Shown here: piece after piece, positions 1 to 9,224 of the stretch
Numbering within the stretch: the first letter of the stretch is position 1
Layout of the letters: each line of letters begins with the position of its first letter
Source of the DNA: Rhodocyclaceae bacterium
Lineage (GTDB): Bacteria > Pseudomonadota > Gammaproteobacteria > Burkholderiales > Rhodocyclaceae
NCBI GenBank assembly: GCA_028713915.1
Contig: JAQTNK010000014.1
Span: 1 to 64,000, forward strand
DNA length: 64,000 nucleotides
Direction: 5' to 3'
Notes under the pieces: model-generated
Told to the model about the DNA's origin: nothing
The model's input: the letters and a program-made list of their open reading frames with translations, nothing else
The model's database searches: none
Position numbers and translations under genes: made by a program

Positions 1-563
1 CCGACGAGGACTTCCGCGGTCTCTTCATCGCCCGCGCCGACGAGGCGCCTGCCGCGCCCGGCGAATTGGCCGGCAAGACGGTGTGCTTCACCTCTGCCAC
101 CGCGCTCGCCGGCACCTTGCAGCCCCTGATGTGGTTGCATGACCAGGGCGTGAATGTCAGAAGCCTGAAGATCCGCTATGTCGGTTCGCAGTTCTCGTCC
201 ATCCTCAACGCCTGGGGCGGGGAATTCGCCGCCTGCGGCAGCACGTCGCGCTTCTTCCGCAATTGGGCGCACAACAATGCCGACAAGGCGAAGGACATCA
301 AGGTGCTGTGGCGCACGCCGTCGCTGCCGCATAACGCCGTGGTCGTGCGCGACGATGTGCCCGCCGATGTCGCCAACCGCGTGGCAAGGGCGCTTGCCGA
401 ACTCGACAAGGACCCGAGCGTGGACCAAAGCCAGTTCCATTTCGACCAGCAGCATTTCGAGCTGGCCGACAACGGCACCTACAAGCCGGTCATCGAGTTC
501 CTGCGCCGCTATGACGAAGTCATCGGCTTGCCCGAACAAATCAAACTGCCCAAGAACCGGTAA
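1..563 (+). CDS. Phosphate/phosphonate-type periplasmic binding protein (PhnD family), 3' part
   Basis: The gene enters the window already open: the frame is readable from base 3, so the start lies upstream. About 187 residues of the C-terminal lobe are visible, including the stretches [18 protein letters not shown] and [12 protein letters not shown]. These resemble the PhnD/SsuA-like type II periplasmic binding fold, where the last stretch reports on whether the released ligand site is filled. Only 8 bases separate its stop from the GTG of a membrane GGDEF-EAL protein, so the two are probably co-transcribed. A binding protein next to a membrane diguanylate cyclase/phosphodiesterase, with no permease or ATPase following, suggests a sensory rather than a transport role. 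That role is inference. The ligand is not evident. Confidence 0.75.
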   Translation, partial: DEDFRGLFIARADEAPAAPGELAGKTVCFTSATALAGTLQPLMWLHDQGVNVRSLKIRYVGSQFSSILNAWGGEFAACGSTSRFFRNWAHNNADKAKDIKVLWRTPSLPHNAVVVRDDVPADVANRVARALAELDKDPSVDQSQFHFDQQHFELADNGTYKPVIEFLRRYDEVIGLPEQIKLPKNR

Positions 564-571
564 TCGCCCGA

Positions 572-3001
572 GTGCTCGCCAAGTGGTATAGCTTCATCGT
601 CCATAGCGTGCGCGGCCGCGTCATCGCCGCCGTCGTCGTCCTCTATGTCGTCTTGATGAGCCTGGTGGTGGCCGAAGTCGTCGCCCGCGCCGGCGCATTC
701 ATGCACGACCAACTGGCCCGCCAAGGCGAAAGCCTGGCGCGCACGCTGGCCGTCAATGCGCCGACCTGGCTCATCAGCAATGATGTCAATGGCATCGACG
801 AGCTGGTGGACAGCGTGCGCGCGACGCCCAACCTGCAGCTTGCCGTGATCGTCGACAGCCAGGGCAAGGTGCGCGGCAGCACCGACCAGAGCCTTTTCAA
901 CCTGGTGCTCGACGACGAACCCAGCCGCAAGCTGCTGAGCGGCGCCAGTCCCCATCAGCTCTGGCACGACGGCCTGGTCGACAGCGCCGTTGACATCGTC
1001 TCCGGCGGCCAGGCCATCGGCCACGCCCGCGTCATCCTGAGCGCCGCGCCGGTGCAGGCGGAACTGGACGCGGTCAGCCGCGAGGGCGTTGCCTACACGC
1101 TCGTCGCCATCGTCTGCGGCGGCCTGCTCGCCTGGCTGGTGGTGCGCACCATGACCGAGCGGCTGGCGCGGCTGTCCAGCGCCGCCGACCGCATCGCCGC
1201 AGGCAAGCTCGATGTGCCGCTGGCCACCGACCATGGCCGCGACGAAGTCTCCCGCCTGACGCGCGCCTTCGACCAGATGACCCTGGCGCTGCGGCAGCAG
1301 CGCGAACTGCAGGCGCGCTATGAAGCGTCGCTGTTCACCGAAAAGGAGCGCGCGCAGGTGACCCTCGCTTCCATCGGCGACGCCGTCATCACCACCGACG
1401 TGGCCGGCCGCGTGGACTTCCTCAACAGCGTCGCCGAGCAACTGACCGGCTGGACCAATGCCGAAGCGGCGGGCCAACCGCTTGACCGGGTCTTCCGCAT
1501 CATCAACGAGCAAAGCCGCGCCGTGGTGGAAAACCCGGTGGAGATCGTGCTGCGCACCGGCGTCGTCGTCGGCCTGGCCAACCACACGGTGCTGATCAGC
1601 CGTGATGGCACGGAGCTCAACATCAACGACTCGGCGGCGCCGATCCGCGACCGCGATGGCCTTGTCATCGGCGTCGTCCTGGTGTTCCACGACGTCACCA
1701 AGGCCCACGAGATGGCCAAGCAGATGGGCTGGGACGCCACCCACGATGCCCTGACCGGCCTCTACAACCGCACCGAGTTCGAGCGACGCCTGCAGTTGCT
1801 GATCGAGCGCACCAGCGGCGGGGCGCGGCACGCCTTGCTCTACATCGACCTGGACCAGTTCAAGGTGGTCAACGATACCTGCGGCCATGCGGCCGGCGAT
1901 CAGATGCTTTGCCAGATCGCCGCCCTCATGCAGACGCGCATGCGCGAGTCGGACACCCTGGCGCGCCTGGGCGGCGACGAGTTCGGCGTCCTGCTGGAGA
2001 ACTGTCCCGCCGGCAAGAGCCGGCAGATCGCCGAAGCCGTTCTCGACACCCTGCGGGCCTTCCGCTTCGGCTGGGACGACAAGACTTTCCTGGTCGGCGC
2101 CAGCATCGGGCTGGTGGAAATGGCCGGCGAGGATCTCAGCGCCACGCGCCTGCTCGCCGCGGCCGACACCGCCTGCTACGCCGCCAAGGACGAGGGCCGC
2201 AACCGCATCCAGGTGTTCAACGCCACCGACAGCGAAACCATCCGCCGCTCGGGCGAGATGAACTGGGTCGCCCGCATCAACCGCGCCTTCGACGACGAGC
2301 GCTTCCGTCTCCACTGGCAGGCGATCATGCCGCTGCAGCCGGGCGGCGGCGAGCGGCACGGCGAGATCTTGCTGCGCATGGTCGATGACGACGGCATACT
2401 GGTGCCGCCGGCGGCCTTCCTGCCCGCCGCCGAGCGCTACAACCTGATGCCGCGCGTCGATCGCTGGGTGGTACGGCAGGCGCTGCGCTGGCTGGTCGAC
2501 CACCCGCAGGAATCCCAGTGCTGCGCAATCAACCTGTCGGGACAATCGCTGAGCGACGAGCAGCTGCTCGACTACGTCTTCGAGCAGATCCGCCATACCG
2601 GCATCGATCCGCGCCGCATCTGCTTCGAGATCACGGAAACCGCCGCCATCGCCAACCTGACCAAAGCCATCCGCTTCATCGGCGCGCTGCGCGAGAGCGG
2701 CTGCCGCTTTTCGCTCGACGATTTCGGCAGCGGCTTGTCGTCTTTCGGCTACCTGAAGAACCTGCCGGTGGATTTCCTCAAGATCGACGGCAGCTTCGTG
2801 CGCAACATCATCCGCAACCCCATCGACCGCGCCATGGTGGCGGCCATCAACAACATCGGCCACGTCATGGGGCTGGCCACCATCGCCGAGTTCGTCGAGG
2901 ACGACGACATCAAGGTCCTGCTCTGCGCCCAGGGAGTCGATTTTGGCCAGGGCTACGGCATTGCCCGGCCGGTGCCGCTCGACGAAGCCTATCTAGTTTA
3001 G
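572..3001 (+). CDS. Membrane sensor GGDEF-EAL protein with HAMP and PAS domains
   Basis: An 809-residue c-di-GMP enzyme. Two membrane helices (about 16-38 and 172-190) bracket a periplasmic sensor region. They are followed by HAMP (about 190-243), PAS (about 263-375), GGDEF (about 395-550) and EAL (about 570-805). The cyclase signature GGDEF is intact at 467-471, and an inhibitory I-site RESD sits five residues before it. In the phosphodiesterase domain the motif reads EIL (Glu598) instead of EAL. The other catalytic positions are present: INLSGQS, EITETA, DDFGSG, FLKIDG, IAEFVE and FGQGYG. Both activities are therefore plausible. GTG start, 8 bases after the binding-protein gene. The 3' end overlaps the convergent kinase gene by 9 bases. 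Confidence 0.9.
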   Translation: MLAKWYSFIVHSVRGRVIAAVVVLYVVLMSLVVAEVVARAGAFMHDQLARQGESLARTLAVNAPTWLISNDVNGIDELVDSVRATPNLQLAVIVDSQGKVRGSTDQSLFNLVLDDEPSRKLLSGASPHQLWHDGLVDSAVDIVSGGQAIGHARVILSAAPVQAELDAVSREGVAYTLVAIVCGGLLAWLVVRTMTERLARLSSAADRIAAGKLDVPLATDHGRDEVSRLTRAFDQMTLALRQQRELQARYEASLFTEKERAQVTLASIGDAVITTDVAGRVDFLNSVAEQLTGWTNAEAAGQPLDRVFRIINEQSRAVVENPVEIVLRTGVVVGLANHTVLISRDGTELNINDSAAPIRDRDGLVIGVVLVFHDVTKAHEMAKQMGWDATHDALTGLYNRTEFERRLQLLIERTSGGARHALLYIDLDQFKVVNDTCGHAAGDQMLCQIAALMQTRMRESDTLARLGGDEFGVLLENCPAGKSRQIAEAVLDTLRAFRFGWDDKTFLVGASIGLVEMAGEDLSATRLLAAADTACYAAKDEGRNRIQVFNATDSETIRRSGEMNWVARINRAFDDERFRLHWQAIMPLQPGGGERHGEILLRMVDDDGILVPPAAFLPAAERYNLMPRVDRWVVRQALRWLVDHPQESQCCAINLSGQSLSDEQLLDYVFEQIRHTGIDPRRICFEITETAAIANLTKAIRFIGALRESGCRFSLDDFGSGLSSFGYLKNLPVDFLKIDGSFVRNIIRNPIDRAMVAAINNIGHVMGLATIAEFVEDDDIKVLLCAQGVDFGQGYGIARPVPLDEAYLV

Positions 3002-5926
3002 GACAAGCGGCTTCTTGCCCGCGGCCTTGCCGTCCATCCACTCGGCAAGCACCGACGCCAGGTTGTTCAGGTCGATCGGCTTGACCAGGAAGGCATCCAT
3101 CCCGGCGGCGATGCAGCGTTGACGGTCGTCGTCGAAGGCGCCGGCGGTCAAGGCGACGATCGGCAAGTGCGGCTGCGCGGTTTCGTTTTCCCAGCGGCGA
3201 ATGCATTCCGTCGCCCGCAAGCCGTCCATGACCGGCATTTGCACGTCCATCAGCACCATGTCGGGCCGCATTCCTGCCGTGATGGCCTCGACCGCCTTCT
3301 GGCCGTTGTCGACGCTCGAGGCCCGCACCTGCAGCTTGCCGAGCAAGGCCTCGATGACTTTCCGGTTGGTCGCGTTGTCCTCGACGACGAGGACATGCCC
3401 CGACACGCCCGTCGCGGCATCGGTTTCCCGTTCGCTGCCGCCGCTGCGCGCGGCGAGCCGGCTGTCCTCGCCTTCCCGCAGGGCATGAGCACGGATGCGG
3501 AACCAGAAGCGCGAACCCTGTCCCATGGCGCTGTCGACGCCGACGTCGCCGCCCATGAGGTGGGACAGGCTGCGGACGATGGAAAGCCCCAGCCCGCTGC
3601 CGCCATATTCGCGGGTCGTCGAACTGTCCGCCTGGGAGAAGGGCTTGAACAGCAAGGCTTGCTTGTCCGGCGGAATGCCGATGCCGCTGTCCGCGACGGC
3701 GAACTCCAGGACGGCTTCATCGCCCGCGCATTCGACCTCGGCGACTTCGATGCGCACGAAGCCCCGCGCCGTGAACTTGATCGCGTTGCCGAGCAGATTG
3801 GACAGCATTTGCCGCAGACGGATCGGATCGGCGCTGTATCGCCGGCCTTCGGCGCAGCGGCACTTGGCCTCGAGCGCCAGGCCTTTGGCGGCGGCCAGTT
3901 CGGCAAACAGCGTCGTCGTCTCTTCGACCACCTGCCGCGGATCGACGGCGGCATGCGTCAGCTCAAGTTTTCCGGCTTCGACCTTGGAGAGGTCCAGGAT
4001 GTCGTTGAGCAAAGTCAGGAGCGTGCGGCCGGAATTGAGGATCGTGCGGGCAAATTCGAGCCGCTCGTCTGCGGTGAGTTCGGGCATGAGGAGCAACTGC
4101 GCCATGCCGAGGATGCCGTTCATCGGCGTCCGGATCTCGTGCGACATGGTGGCGAGGAACGCCGACTTGGCGCGGTTGGCGGCCTCCGCGGCGTGCACGG
4201 CGTGAAGCAGTTCGGTTTCGGTTTTCTTGCGCGCGGTGATGTCCCGGGTGACGCCGAGCAGCGCCAGCATGCGGCCGTCGCGGTCTTTCAGCGGCACGGC
4301 ATGAGTGGCCAGCCAGCGCCGGGTGCCTTTCAATCCGACGATTTCGAACTCCAGGGTTCCCGCGCCGCCGTCGAACACCTTGCGGACCAGCGCCATGAAG
4401 GCGTCGCGGTGCTCGGGCACCACGAAGTCGTGCAGCGGCCGGCCGGCAACCTGGTCGAACGAGGCCGCTTCGATTATCTCCAGGCCGGCATGGTTCATCT
4501 TCAGCAAGGCGCCGTCGGCCGCGAGCAGCTTCACGCAATCGGGTTCGGTATCGATGATGGTCTGCAGCTCGAGTTCGCTGCGCGCCAGTCGCTCCGATGC
4601 CAGCTTGCGTTGCGTGATGTCGGCGATGCTGCCGAGCATGCGCGCGGCGCGGCCGGATGCGTCGCGCTTCACCACGTCGCCGCGGATCAGGGCCCAGATG
4701 ATCTCGCCGTCCGCGCGCTGGAGCCGGCATTCCGACCACAACGAGGCATCTCCTTTCAGGCAGCTGCGCAGCGAATCGCGGTAAGCCGGCTCCTCGTCCT
4801 TGATACCGTGCCGGCCAAGTTCCATGGCGGTGAACTCGGAGCGTTGCGTTCCCATGCCGAGGATTTCACAGAACCGGGCATTGACGCGGACATGGCCGCG
4901 GTCGATGTCCCAATCCCAGATCCCGTCGCCGGTCGCTTCCAGGACGTAGCGCAGGTTTTGTTCGCGCTCCTCAAGGCGCCGCGCATTTTCAGTCTCGCGG
5001 GCGCGGGCGCGCAGCAGGTTGAACAGCAGCTGGGAAAAAATGAGCAGCGCGATGACGGCGAGGCTCGCCGTAATCATGGCCTGGCGTTTCCATCCGGCGA
5101 GGAAGTCGTCCTTGGCGACGCCGACGATGAAGTAGAACGGATAGTCGGGAACGCGTCGGAAGGCGAACAGGCGCTCGACCCCGTCGGTCACGGCCGTATA
5201 GAGCATCGAGCCTTCCGTCTGGCCCTCGTCGATCAGCTTCTGGATCGGATGCGCGACGCCCTTGTTGACCAGGGCGGGATCGTCGGGCTTGCGCAGCACC
5301 AGTCGGCTGTCGGTGCGGCGAATAGAAATCAGGCCCTGCGGCCCGAGGTCGATCGAGGCGAACAGCTTGGCGTAGCTCGCCAGGTCGAGGACCGCGATGG
5401 CCGCGCCCAGAAACTGCCCGGATGCGCTCGTTATCGCGCGGCCCATGACGACGACGGTCTGTCCGGTGAAGCGCGATACCTGGACGTCGGAGTAGACCAG
5501 CCCGGCGTTCGGGTTGTCGCGCATTTGCCTGAAATACGGACGATCCGCGAGGTTGGCGAAATTCATCACCGGATCGGAGGTGTAGAGCAGATTGCCGTCG
5601 GCATCGATGAAGCGGAACGCCGAAATTTCCGGGAATTTCACCCGGCGCGCCGCGAGCGCGGCATCGACTTCCTTCGCGAAGCGCAGCTGGGCGGCGCGCC
5701 GCAGGGTCTGCGGTCTCACCGAATGGACGAGGTCCTCCAGGGTCGAGTCGGTGCGCCTTAAGGTCGCGTCAAGGCGTTGCTGCAGCACCCAGGCGAGATT
5801 CTCGACGGTGCTTTCGGCATTCCGGATTTGCTGCTCGTAGCCCGACCACAGCTGATAGCCGACGATGCCGATGGCGAGCAGCACGGCCATGGCATAGGCG
5901 ACGACGATCTGCTTACGGGGGAACAT
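2993..5926 (-). CDS. Hybrid sensor histidine kinase (dCache-PAS-PAS-HisKA-HATPase-REC)
   Basis: About 977 residues from the chosen ATG. A membrane helix near residues 7-27 precedes an extracytoplasmic Cache-type sensor (about 40-280, with YFRQMRDN and [11 protein letters not shown]). A second helix (about 285-310), two PAS domains, HisKA with MSHEIRTP (His596), a HATPase with NAIKFT, DSGIGIP and GGSGLGLS, and a C-terminal receiver with LMDVQMP (Asp894) follow. No Hpt domain or separate output is attached, so phosphotransfer must go to a partner elsewhere. A GTG at 5977 would add 17 residues. Neither start has a clear Shine-Dalgarno, and the ATG was preferred because the basic residues then lie directly before the first helix. 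Convergent, overlapping the GGDEF-EAL gene by 9 bases. Confidence 0.9.
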   Translation of the reverse strand: MFPRKQIVVAYAMAVLLAIGIVGYQLWSGYEQQIRNAESTVENLAWVLQQRLDATLRRTDSTLEDLVHSVRPQTLRRAAQLRFAKEVDAALAARRVKFPEISAFRFIDADGNLLYTSDPVMNFANLADRPYFRQMRDNPNAGLVYSDVQVSRFTGQTVVVMGRAITSASGQFLGAAIAVLDLASYAKLFASIDLGPQGLISIRRTDSRLVLRKPDDPALVNKGVAHPIQKLIDEGQTEGSMLYTAVTDGVERLFAFRRVPDYPFYFIVGVAKDDFLAGWKRQAMITASLAVIALLIFSQLLFNLLRARARETENARRLEEREQNLRYVLEATGDGIWDWDIDRGHVRVNARFCEILGMGTQRSEFTAMELGRHGIKDEEPAYRDSLRSCLKGDASLWSECRLQRADGEIIWALIRGDVVKRDASGRAARMLGSIADITQRKLASERLARSELELQTIIDTEPDCVKLLAADGALLKMNHAGLEIIEAASFDQVAGRPLHDFVVPEHRDAFMALVRKVFDGGAGTLEFEIVGLKGTRRWLATHAVPLKDRDGRMLALLGVTRDITARKKTETELLHAVHAAEAANRAKSAFLATMSHEIRTPMNGILGMAQLLLMPELTADERLEFARTILNSGRTLLTLLNDILDLSKVEAGKLELTHAAVDPRQVVEETTTLFAELAAAKGLALEAKCRCAEGRRYSADPIRLRQMLSNLLGNAIKFTARGFVRIEVAEVECAGDEAVLEFAVADSGIGIPPDKQALLFKPFSQADSSTTREYGGSGLGLSIVRSLSHLMGGDVGVDSAMGQGSRFWFRIRAHALREGEDSRLAARSGGSERETDAATGVSGHVLVVEDNATNRKVIEALLGKLQVRASSVDNGQKAVEAITAGMRPDMVLMDVQMPVMDGLRATECIRRWENETAQPHLPIVALTAGAFDDDRQRCIAAGMDAFLVKPIDLNNLASVLAEWMDGKAAGKKPLVLN

Positions 5927-6129
5927 GATATCGACCGCGAACGCCGGCGTCCGGGTGGCGAACCGCACCGCCGGCACGGCGGAGCGCTACGGCATCGATG
6001 CGGCTGACCATGGCATTCGTCATGAGCGTGGTTGCGGCGCATGTGGCGCGGCTTGGCCATGCGGATGGGATTGTCGGCGGGGCGCCGATCGTCCCGCATG
6101 CAGAAGTGGTGAAGATTTTCAAAACAAAT

Positions 6130-6135
6130 TATAAT
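6130..6135 (+). promoter_or_regulatory. Putative -10 element of the HiPIP gene
   Basis: A perfect TATAAT lies in the AT-rich stretch 6113-6135 between the divergent kinase and HiPIP genes. The position 17 bases upstream (TGGTGA, 6107-6112) is a poor -35, so an activator or an extended element may be needed. A start near 6142 would give a leader of about 128 bases. Apart from this element and the ribosome-binding site at 6257-6262, I see nothing in the 343-base gap 5927-6269. Confidence 0.45.
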
Positions 6136-6269
6136 CGCCGCGGTTTCTAGGAGAGCGTCATTCCCCGAGTCGAAGAGATCGCATGTACGTTGTCCCTTCT
6201 GTTGGGTTGATTATCCGCCAAATCAGCGCCCCGCCTCATCCGGCGAGGCCCATCATAGGAGAATACAGC

Positions 6270-6545
6270 ATGAAAGTTGATATGAACCAATCCCGCCGCA
6301 ATCTGCTGAAGCTCGGTGGCGTCGCCCTGGCCATGATTCCCGTGGTCGCTCTCGCCGCCAAGAACGATGCGATGCGTACGGCGATGAAGTACAAGGACAG
6401 CCCCGACGGCGAGAAGCAGTGCGCGACCTGCCTGCAATTCGTGCCGGGCAAGACGGCGAACGACAAGGGCGGCTGCAAGCTGTTCCCCGGCGATACCGAA
6501 GTGTCCCCGAAGGGCTCCTGCGTGGCCTGGGCCAAGAAGGCGTAA
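6270..6545 (+). CDS. High-potential iron-sulfur protein (HiPIP)
   Basis: A 91-residue precursor of a soluble periplasmic one-electron carrier with a 4Fe-4S cluster. The N-terminus carries a twin-arginine pair (Arg9-Arg10, RRNLLKLGG) and a hydrophobic stretch ending in ALAA, as expected for Tat export of a pre-folded iron-sulfur protein. The four cluster cysteines follow the family pattern: Cys51 and Cys54 (CATC), Cys69 (GGCKLFPG) and Cys84 (GSCVAWAKK). AGGAGA at 6257-6262 fixes this ATG; the frame is open further upstream but that extension lacks a ribosome site. It is followed by a strong terminator, so it is probably monocistronic. The likely role is shuttling electrons between a bc1 complex and a terminal reductase or reaction centre; partners are not in the window. 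Confidence 0.95.
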   Translation: MKVDMNQSRRNLLKLGGVALAMIPVVALAAKNDAMRTAMKYKDSPDGEKQCATCLQFVPGKTANDKGGCKLFPGDTEVSPKGSCVAWAKKA

Positions 6546-6569
6546 GCCGCGTTCAGCCGACAAGAAGAA

Positions 6570-6593
6570 GGGCGCGTCGAGCGCCCTTTTTTT
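6570..6593 (+). terminator. Rho-independent terminator after HiPIP
   Basis: A six-base-pair stem GGGCGC/GCGCCC with a five-base loop, followed directly by seven T residues. Confidence 0.9.
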
Positions 6594-6606
6594 CGCCTCG
6601 AGCGGG

Positions 6607-7050
6607 CTAATTGCCTGGCGTGGCGGGCACCGGCTCCCAGCCCTCGGGGCAGGTCGCGACATAGGGGTAATACTTGCCGCTCGCCCGGCAGAAGTACCAG
6701 ACCGCAGGCGGCGCCGGCTGGACCGCCACCGGCGGCGCTTCAGGCTGCGGCGCTTCGATCATCGGCGCCGGAACGTAAGGGTCTGGATACGGATAGACGG
6801 GCGCCGCGTAGGAATACCAGAGCGCAGTTTCCACGGCACCGCCTACCACCCACCACCAGCCCACCCGACCGTCGTGGCCGCCGTGATACCAGTGGCCGGT
6901 TGCCCAATGATGGACGTCGCGTTCGTGAAAGCGGCCCATGTCGCGGCGGTCCCCGTGTTCGCCGCGCCAGTGGTTGTCGGCCATCGACGCGACGGGGAAG
7001 CCTGCCGCGAGCGACGCAAGAACGGCAGTCAAAGCAAGCTTGGATTTCAT
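6607..7050 (-). CDS. Small exported protein of unknown function
   Basis: A 147-residue protein with a clear Sec signal peptide (MKSKLALTAVLASLAAG, cleavage probably after ASMA). The mature part has a His/Trp/Gly-rich segment (HWATGHWYHGGHDGR), a possible short hydrophobic stretch (VGWWWVVGGAVETALWY), a proline-rich linker and a C-terminal YYPYVATCPEGW motif with two cysteines (YFCRAS and VATCPE). I recognise this tail from uncharacterised exported proteins of beta- and gammaproteobacteria but know no function. AGGTGG five bases before ATG 7050 decides the start; the GTG at 7059 lies inside that ribosome site. The histidine cluster could bind metal, which is a guess. Confidence 0.7.
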   Translation of the reverse strand: MKSKLALTAVLASLAAGFPVASMADNHWRGEHGDRRDMGRFHERDVHHWATGHWYHGGHDGRVGWWWVVGGAVETALWYSYAAPVYPYPDPYVPAPMIEAPQPEAPPVAVQPAPPAVWYFCRASGKYYPYVATCPEGWEPVPATPGN

Positions 7051-7192
7051 CGTTGCCACCTCATGATGATGTTTTCAGCAACCAGCATAGCACCGGCCAT
7101 TCCCGTTCGTCCGCCGAGCGGCGGCGGTGGTGCAAGCCTTTGCAACGGCGGGTCGTCCAGCCGTGCGCAGGGCCGACAGGCGCGAGACGGAC

Positions 7193-7804
7193 ATGCCTGA
7201 CATCCCGCCGCAGGACCGACGTTCGCGCGCTTCCTGGCATGTCTATCTGATCGAGTGTGCCGACGGTTCGCTCTACACCGGCATCACGACGGATGTGGAA
7301 CGACGTTTCCGCCAGCATGTCGCCGGCAAAGGTGGCCGATATACCCGTTCCCACAAAGCTTTGCGCTTGGTAGCATACGGCCTCGTCGGACCACGGTCAG
7401 AAGCGCTGCGCGCCGAACTTGCGATCAAGCGGCTGCCCAGGGAGAAGAAGATCGAGGCCGTACGATCGCGACCGTCCATTTCCATTGATAACAACGAAAG
7501 GTTTACCACCATGAACAAGTCAGAACTGATTGAAGCCATTGCCAAGGAAGCAGATCTGTCGAAGGCCGCCGCCGGTGCGTTCCTGGACGCCATGATCGCG
7601 GCCGTGACGAAGACCGTCGCCAAGGGCGATTCCGTCACCCTCGTCGGCTTCGGCACGTTCAAGTCGTCGAAGCGCGCTGCGCGCACCGGCCGCAATCCGG
7701 CGACGGGCAAGGAGATCAAGATTGCCGCCACCACCGTGGCACGATTCACTGCGGGAGCCGGCTTCAAGGCGGCTGTCGCCGGCAAGAAGGCCAGCAAGAA
7801 GTAG
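7193..7804 (+). CDS. GIY-YIG (UPF0213/YhbQ-like) reading frame continuing in frame into HU
   Basis: From ATG 7193 the frame encodes a GIY-YIG domain (about residues 15-98) with [14 protein letters not shown] and a downstream region ending [11 protein letters not shown], closely matching the UPF0213/YhbQ family of about 90-100 residues. Instead of stopping there, the frame stays open through a short linker ([13 protein letters not shown]) and enters the complete HU protein at residue 107. As read, the product would be a 203-residue nuclease-HU fusion. HU also has its own start, so both a fusion and free HU could be made. Alternatives are a sequencing error or an indel that removed the stop. 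Upstream in-frame starts exist to 7127 but lie outside the family homology. Only a weak GAGACGG precedes 7193. Confidence 0.65.
   Translation: MPDIPPQDRRSRASWHVYLIECADGSLYTGITTDVERRFRQHVAGKGGRYTRSHKALRLVAYGLVGPRSEALRAELAIKRLPREKKIEAVRSRPSISIDNNERFTTMNKSELIEAIAKEADLSKAAAGAFLDAMIAAVTKTVAKGDSVTLVGFGTFKSSKRAARTGRNPATGKEIKIAATTVARFTAGAGFKAAVAGKKASKK
7511..7804 (+). CDS. DNA-binding protein HU (HU/IHF family)
   Basis: A 97-residue histone-like protein that bends and compacts DNA as a dimer. [11 protein letters not shown] opens the typical helical dimer core. [18 protein letters not shown] is the family signature on the beta arm that inserts in the minor groove, followed by TGKEIKI and a Lys/Ala-rich tail (AGKKASKK). 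AAAGG at 7496-7500 precedes ATG 7511 with about 10 bases spacing. The gene shares its frame with the upstream GIY-YIG domain with no stop between. A strong terminator follows. Confidence 0.93.
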   Translation: MNKSELIEAIAKEADLSKAAAGAFLDAMIAAVTKTVAKGDSVTLVGFGTFKSSKRAARTGRNPATGKEIKIAATTVARFTAGAGFKAAVAGKKASKK

Positions 7805-7824
7805 CCTGGTCAGGCGCTGTGACG

Positions 7825-7856
7825 AAAACGGGGCCACGGGCCCCGTTTAGTTTTTT
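7825..7856 (+). terminator. Rho-independent terminator after HU
   Basis: A nine-base-pair stem AAACGGGGC/GCCCCGTTT with a loop of about five to six bases, then AG and six T residues. Confidence 0.9.
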
Positions 7857-7907
7857 GCGGTTCGACCGCGTCGAGGCGCGGCGGCGATTCCAATCGGTAT
7901 CCTTTCC

Positions 7908-8105
7908 ATGACTTATGAAGAACACCTCGACGAAGTCACCACGCTCATCACCGAGAAATACGGCATGAGCGACGACGCTGCGATCAAGATGGTGATGCGT
8001 GCCCAGGCCGACGACTATTTCAGCGGCCACGACGACGAGCCGTCGATCTGCACGCTCGACCGGGCGCATCAGGACGCGCAGTTCGTCTTCAAGACGTACC
8101 GCTAG
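7908..8105 (+). CDS. Small acidic conserved-type protein, function unknown
   Basis: A 65-residue cytoplasmic protein beginning MTYEEHLDEVTTLI. It is rich in Asp/Glu (GHDDEPSI), with no signal peptide, membrane helix or cysteine. Codon usage and the third-position GC match its neighbours, and it sits alone between the HU terminator and the convergent serC-like gene. I do not recognise a domain. The start ATG lacks a strong ribosome site (TATCCTTTCC upstream), so the leader may be short or translation weak. Probably a lineage-restricted small protein. Confidence 0.6.
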   Translation: MTYEEHLDEVTTLITEKYGMSDDAAIKMVMRAQADDYFSGHDDEPSICTLDRAHQDAQFVFKTYR

Positions 8106-8135
8106 GCCCCGGCGGACCTGCGGCCGCAGATGCGG

Positions 8136-9224
8136 CTAGTGCGAGCGACGCCGGAAGTCGTCCATGAATTCGCACAGGGCGTCGACGGCCTCGAACGTCA
8201 AGGCGTTGTAGATCGAGGCGCGAATGCCGCCGAGCGAACGGTGCCCGGGCAAGCCATGAAAGCCGGCGGCCTGCGCTTGCCGCACGAATTCCGCTTCGCG
8301 CTCTGCCGATTCGAGGTTGAAGACGACGTTCATCAGCGAGCGGTCGGCGACATTCGCCCGCCCGGCATAGAAGCCCTCGCTGGCATCGATCAAGGCGTAG
8401 AGCCGCGCGGCCTTGGCGCGGTTGATGTCGGCCATGCGGGCGAGGCCGCCGATGTCGTGCAGCAACCAGCGCGTGACCAGCAGCACGACATAGATGGCGA
8501 ATACCGGCGGCGTGTTGAAGATCGACCGCGCGCTGACGTGATTGCGGTAGTCGAGCGCCGCATGCAGGTCGGCCGGCACGTCTTCAAGCAATTCCTTGCG
8601 CATGATGACGACGGTGACGCCGGCGGGGCCGAGGTTCTTCTGCGCATGCGCGTAGATCAGCGCGAAGCGCTCCGCCGCGCAGGGGCCGGAGAGAAAGTCG
8701 GACGACATGTCGCAGACGCGCGGCACGTCGTCGCGGCCGAGGACGCGATGAAACTGCAAGCCTTCGACGGTTTCGTTGGAGACGTAGTGCAAGTAGGCCG
8801 CGTCGGCCGCGCAGGGCAATTCCTCGTCCCGGGGCAGGCGCTTGAAGCCTGCCGCAGCGCCGTCCCACAGCACCTTCACGGCGCCTTCGCGCGCCGCTTC
8901 GGGAATCGCCTTGCCGCTCCAGTATCCCGTGTGCAGGTATTCAGCCGTCTGCGGCCGCCCGCGCAGCAGCAGCATCGGAATCATCGAGAACTGCAAGGTG
9001 GCGCCGCCCTGGAGGAACAGCACATGGTAGTTGTCGGGGAGATTGAGCAAGGCGCGGATGTTGGCCTCGGCCTCGGCCAATACCGCCGCGAACCAGTCGG
9101 ATCGGTGGCTGATGCCCAGCAGCGAAAGCCCTTCTTCCGGCACCAGGGCGATGGCGCGCTCGGTTTCGCGAAGGACGGATTCCGGAAGCGCGCCCGGGCC
9201 GCCGGAAAAATTCAGGCGATTCAT
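8136..9224 (-). CDS. serC: Phosphoserine aminotransferase (SerC family)
   Basis: A 362-residue PLP-dependent class V aminotransferase, usual length for SerC. It converts 3-phosphohydroxypyruvate and glutamate to phosphoserine, and can act on the homologous pyridoxine precursor. Visible landmarks: NFSGGPGALPESVL at the N-terminus, ISHRS, FLQGGAT, the PLP-binding lysine Lys196 in AQKNLGPAG, FNTPPVFAIY, and RASIYNA near the C-terminus. Its ATG overlaps the stop of the upstream ATP-grasp gene (ATGA, 4 bases), so the two are translationally coupled. The frame is open upstream but that segment is not SerC. The coupling leaves open whether this copy serves serine synthesis or a specialised pathway with the ATP-grasp partner. 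Confidence 0.9.
   Translation of the reverse strand: MNRLNFSGGPGALPESVLRETERAIALVPEEGLSLLGISHRSDWFAAVLAEAEANIRALLNLPDNYHVLFLQGGATLQFSMIPMLLLRGRPQTAEYLHTGYWSGKAIPEAAREGAVKVLWDGAAAGFKRLPRDEELPCAADAAYLHYVSNETVEGLQFHRVLGRDDVPRVCDMSSDFLSGPCAAERFALIYAHAQKNLGPAGVTVVIMRKELLEDVPADLHAALDYRNHVSARSIFNTPPVFAIYVVLLVTRWLLHDIGGLARMADINRAKAARLYALIDASEGFYAGRANVADRSLMNVVFNLESAEREAEFVRQAQAAGFHGLPGHRSLGGIRASIYNALTFEAVDALCEFMDDFRRRSH

Noticed and set aside
509-2863. A minus-strand open frame of 784 codons
   Set aside because: Antisense to the GGDEF-EAL gene, whose catalytic motifs prove the plus strand is coding.
3119-5761. A plus-strand open frame of 880 codons
   Set aside because: Antisense to the hybrid kinase, which has intact H, N, G and D motifs on the minus strand.
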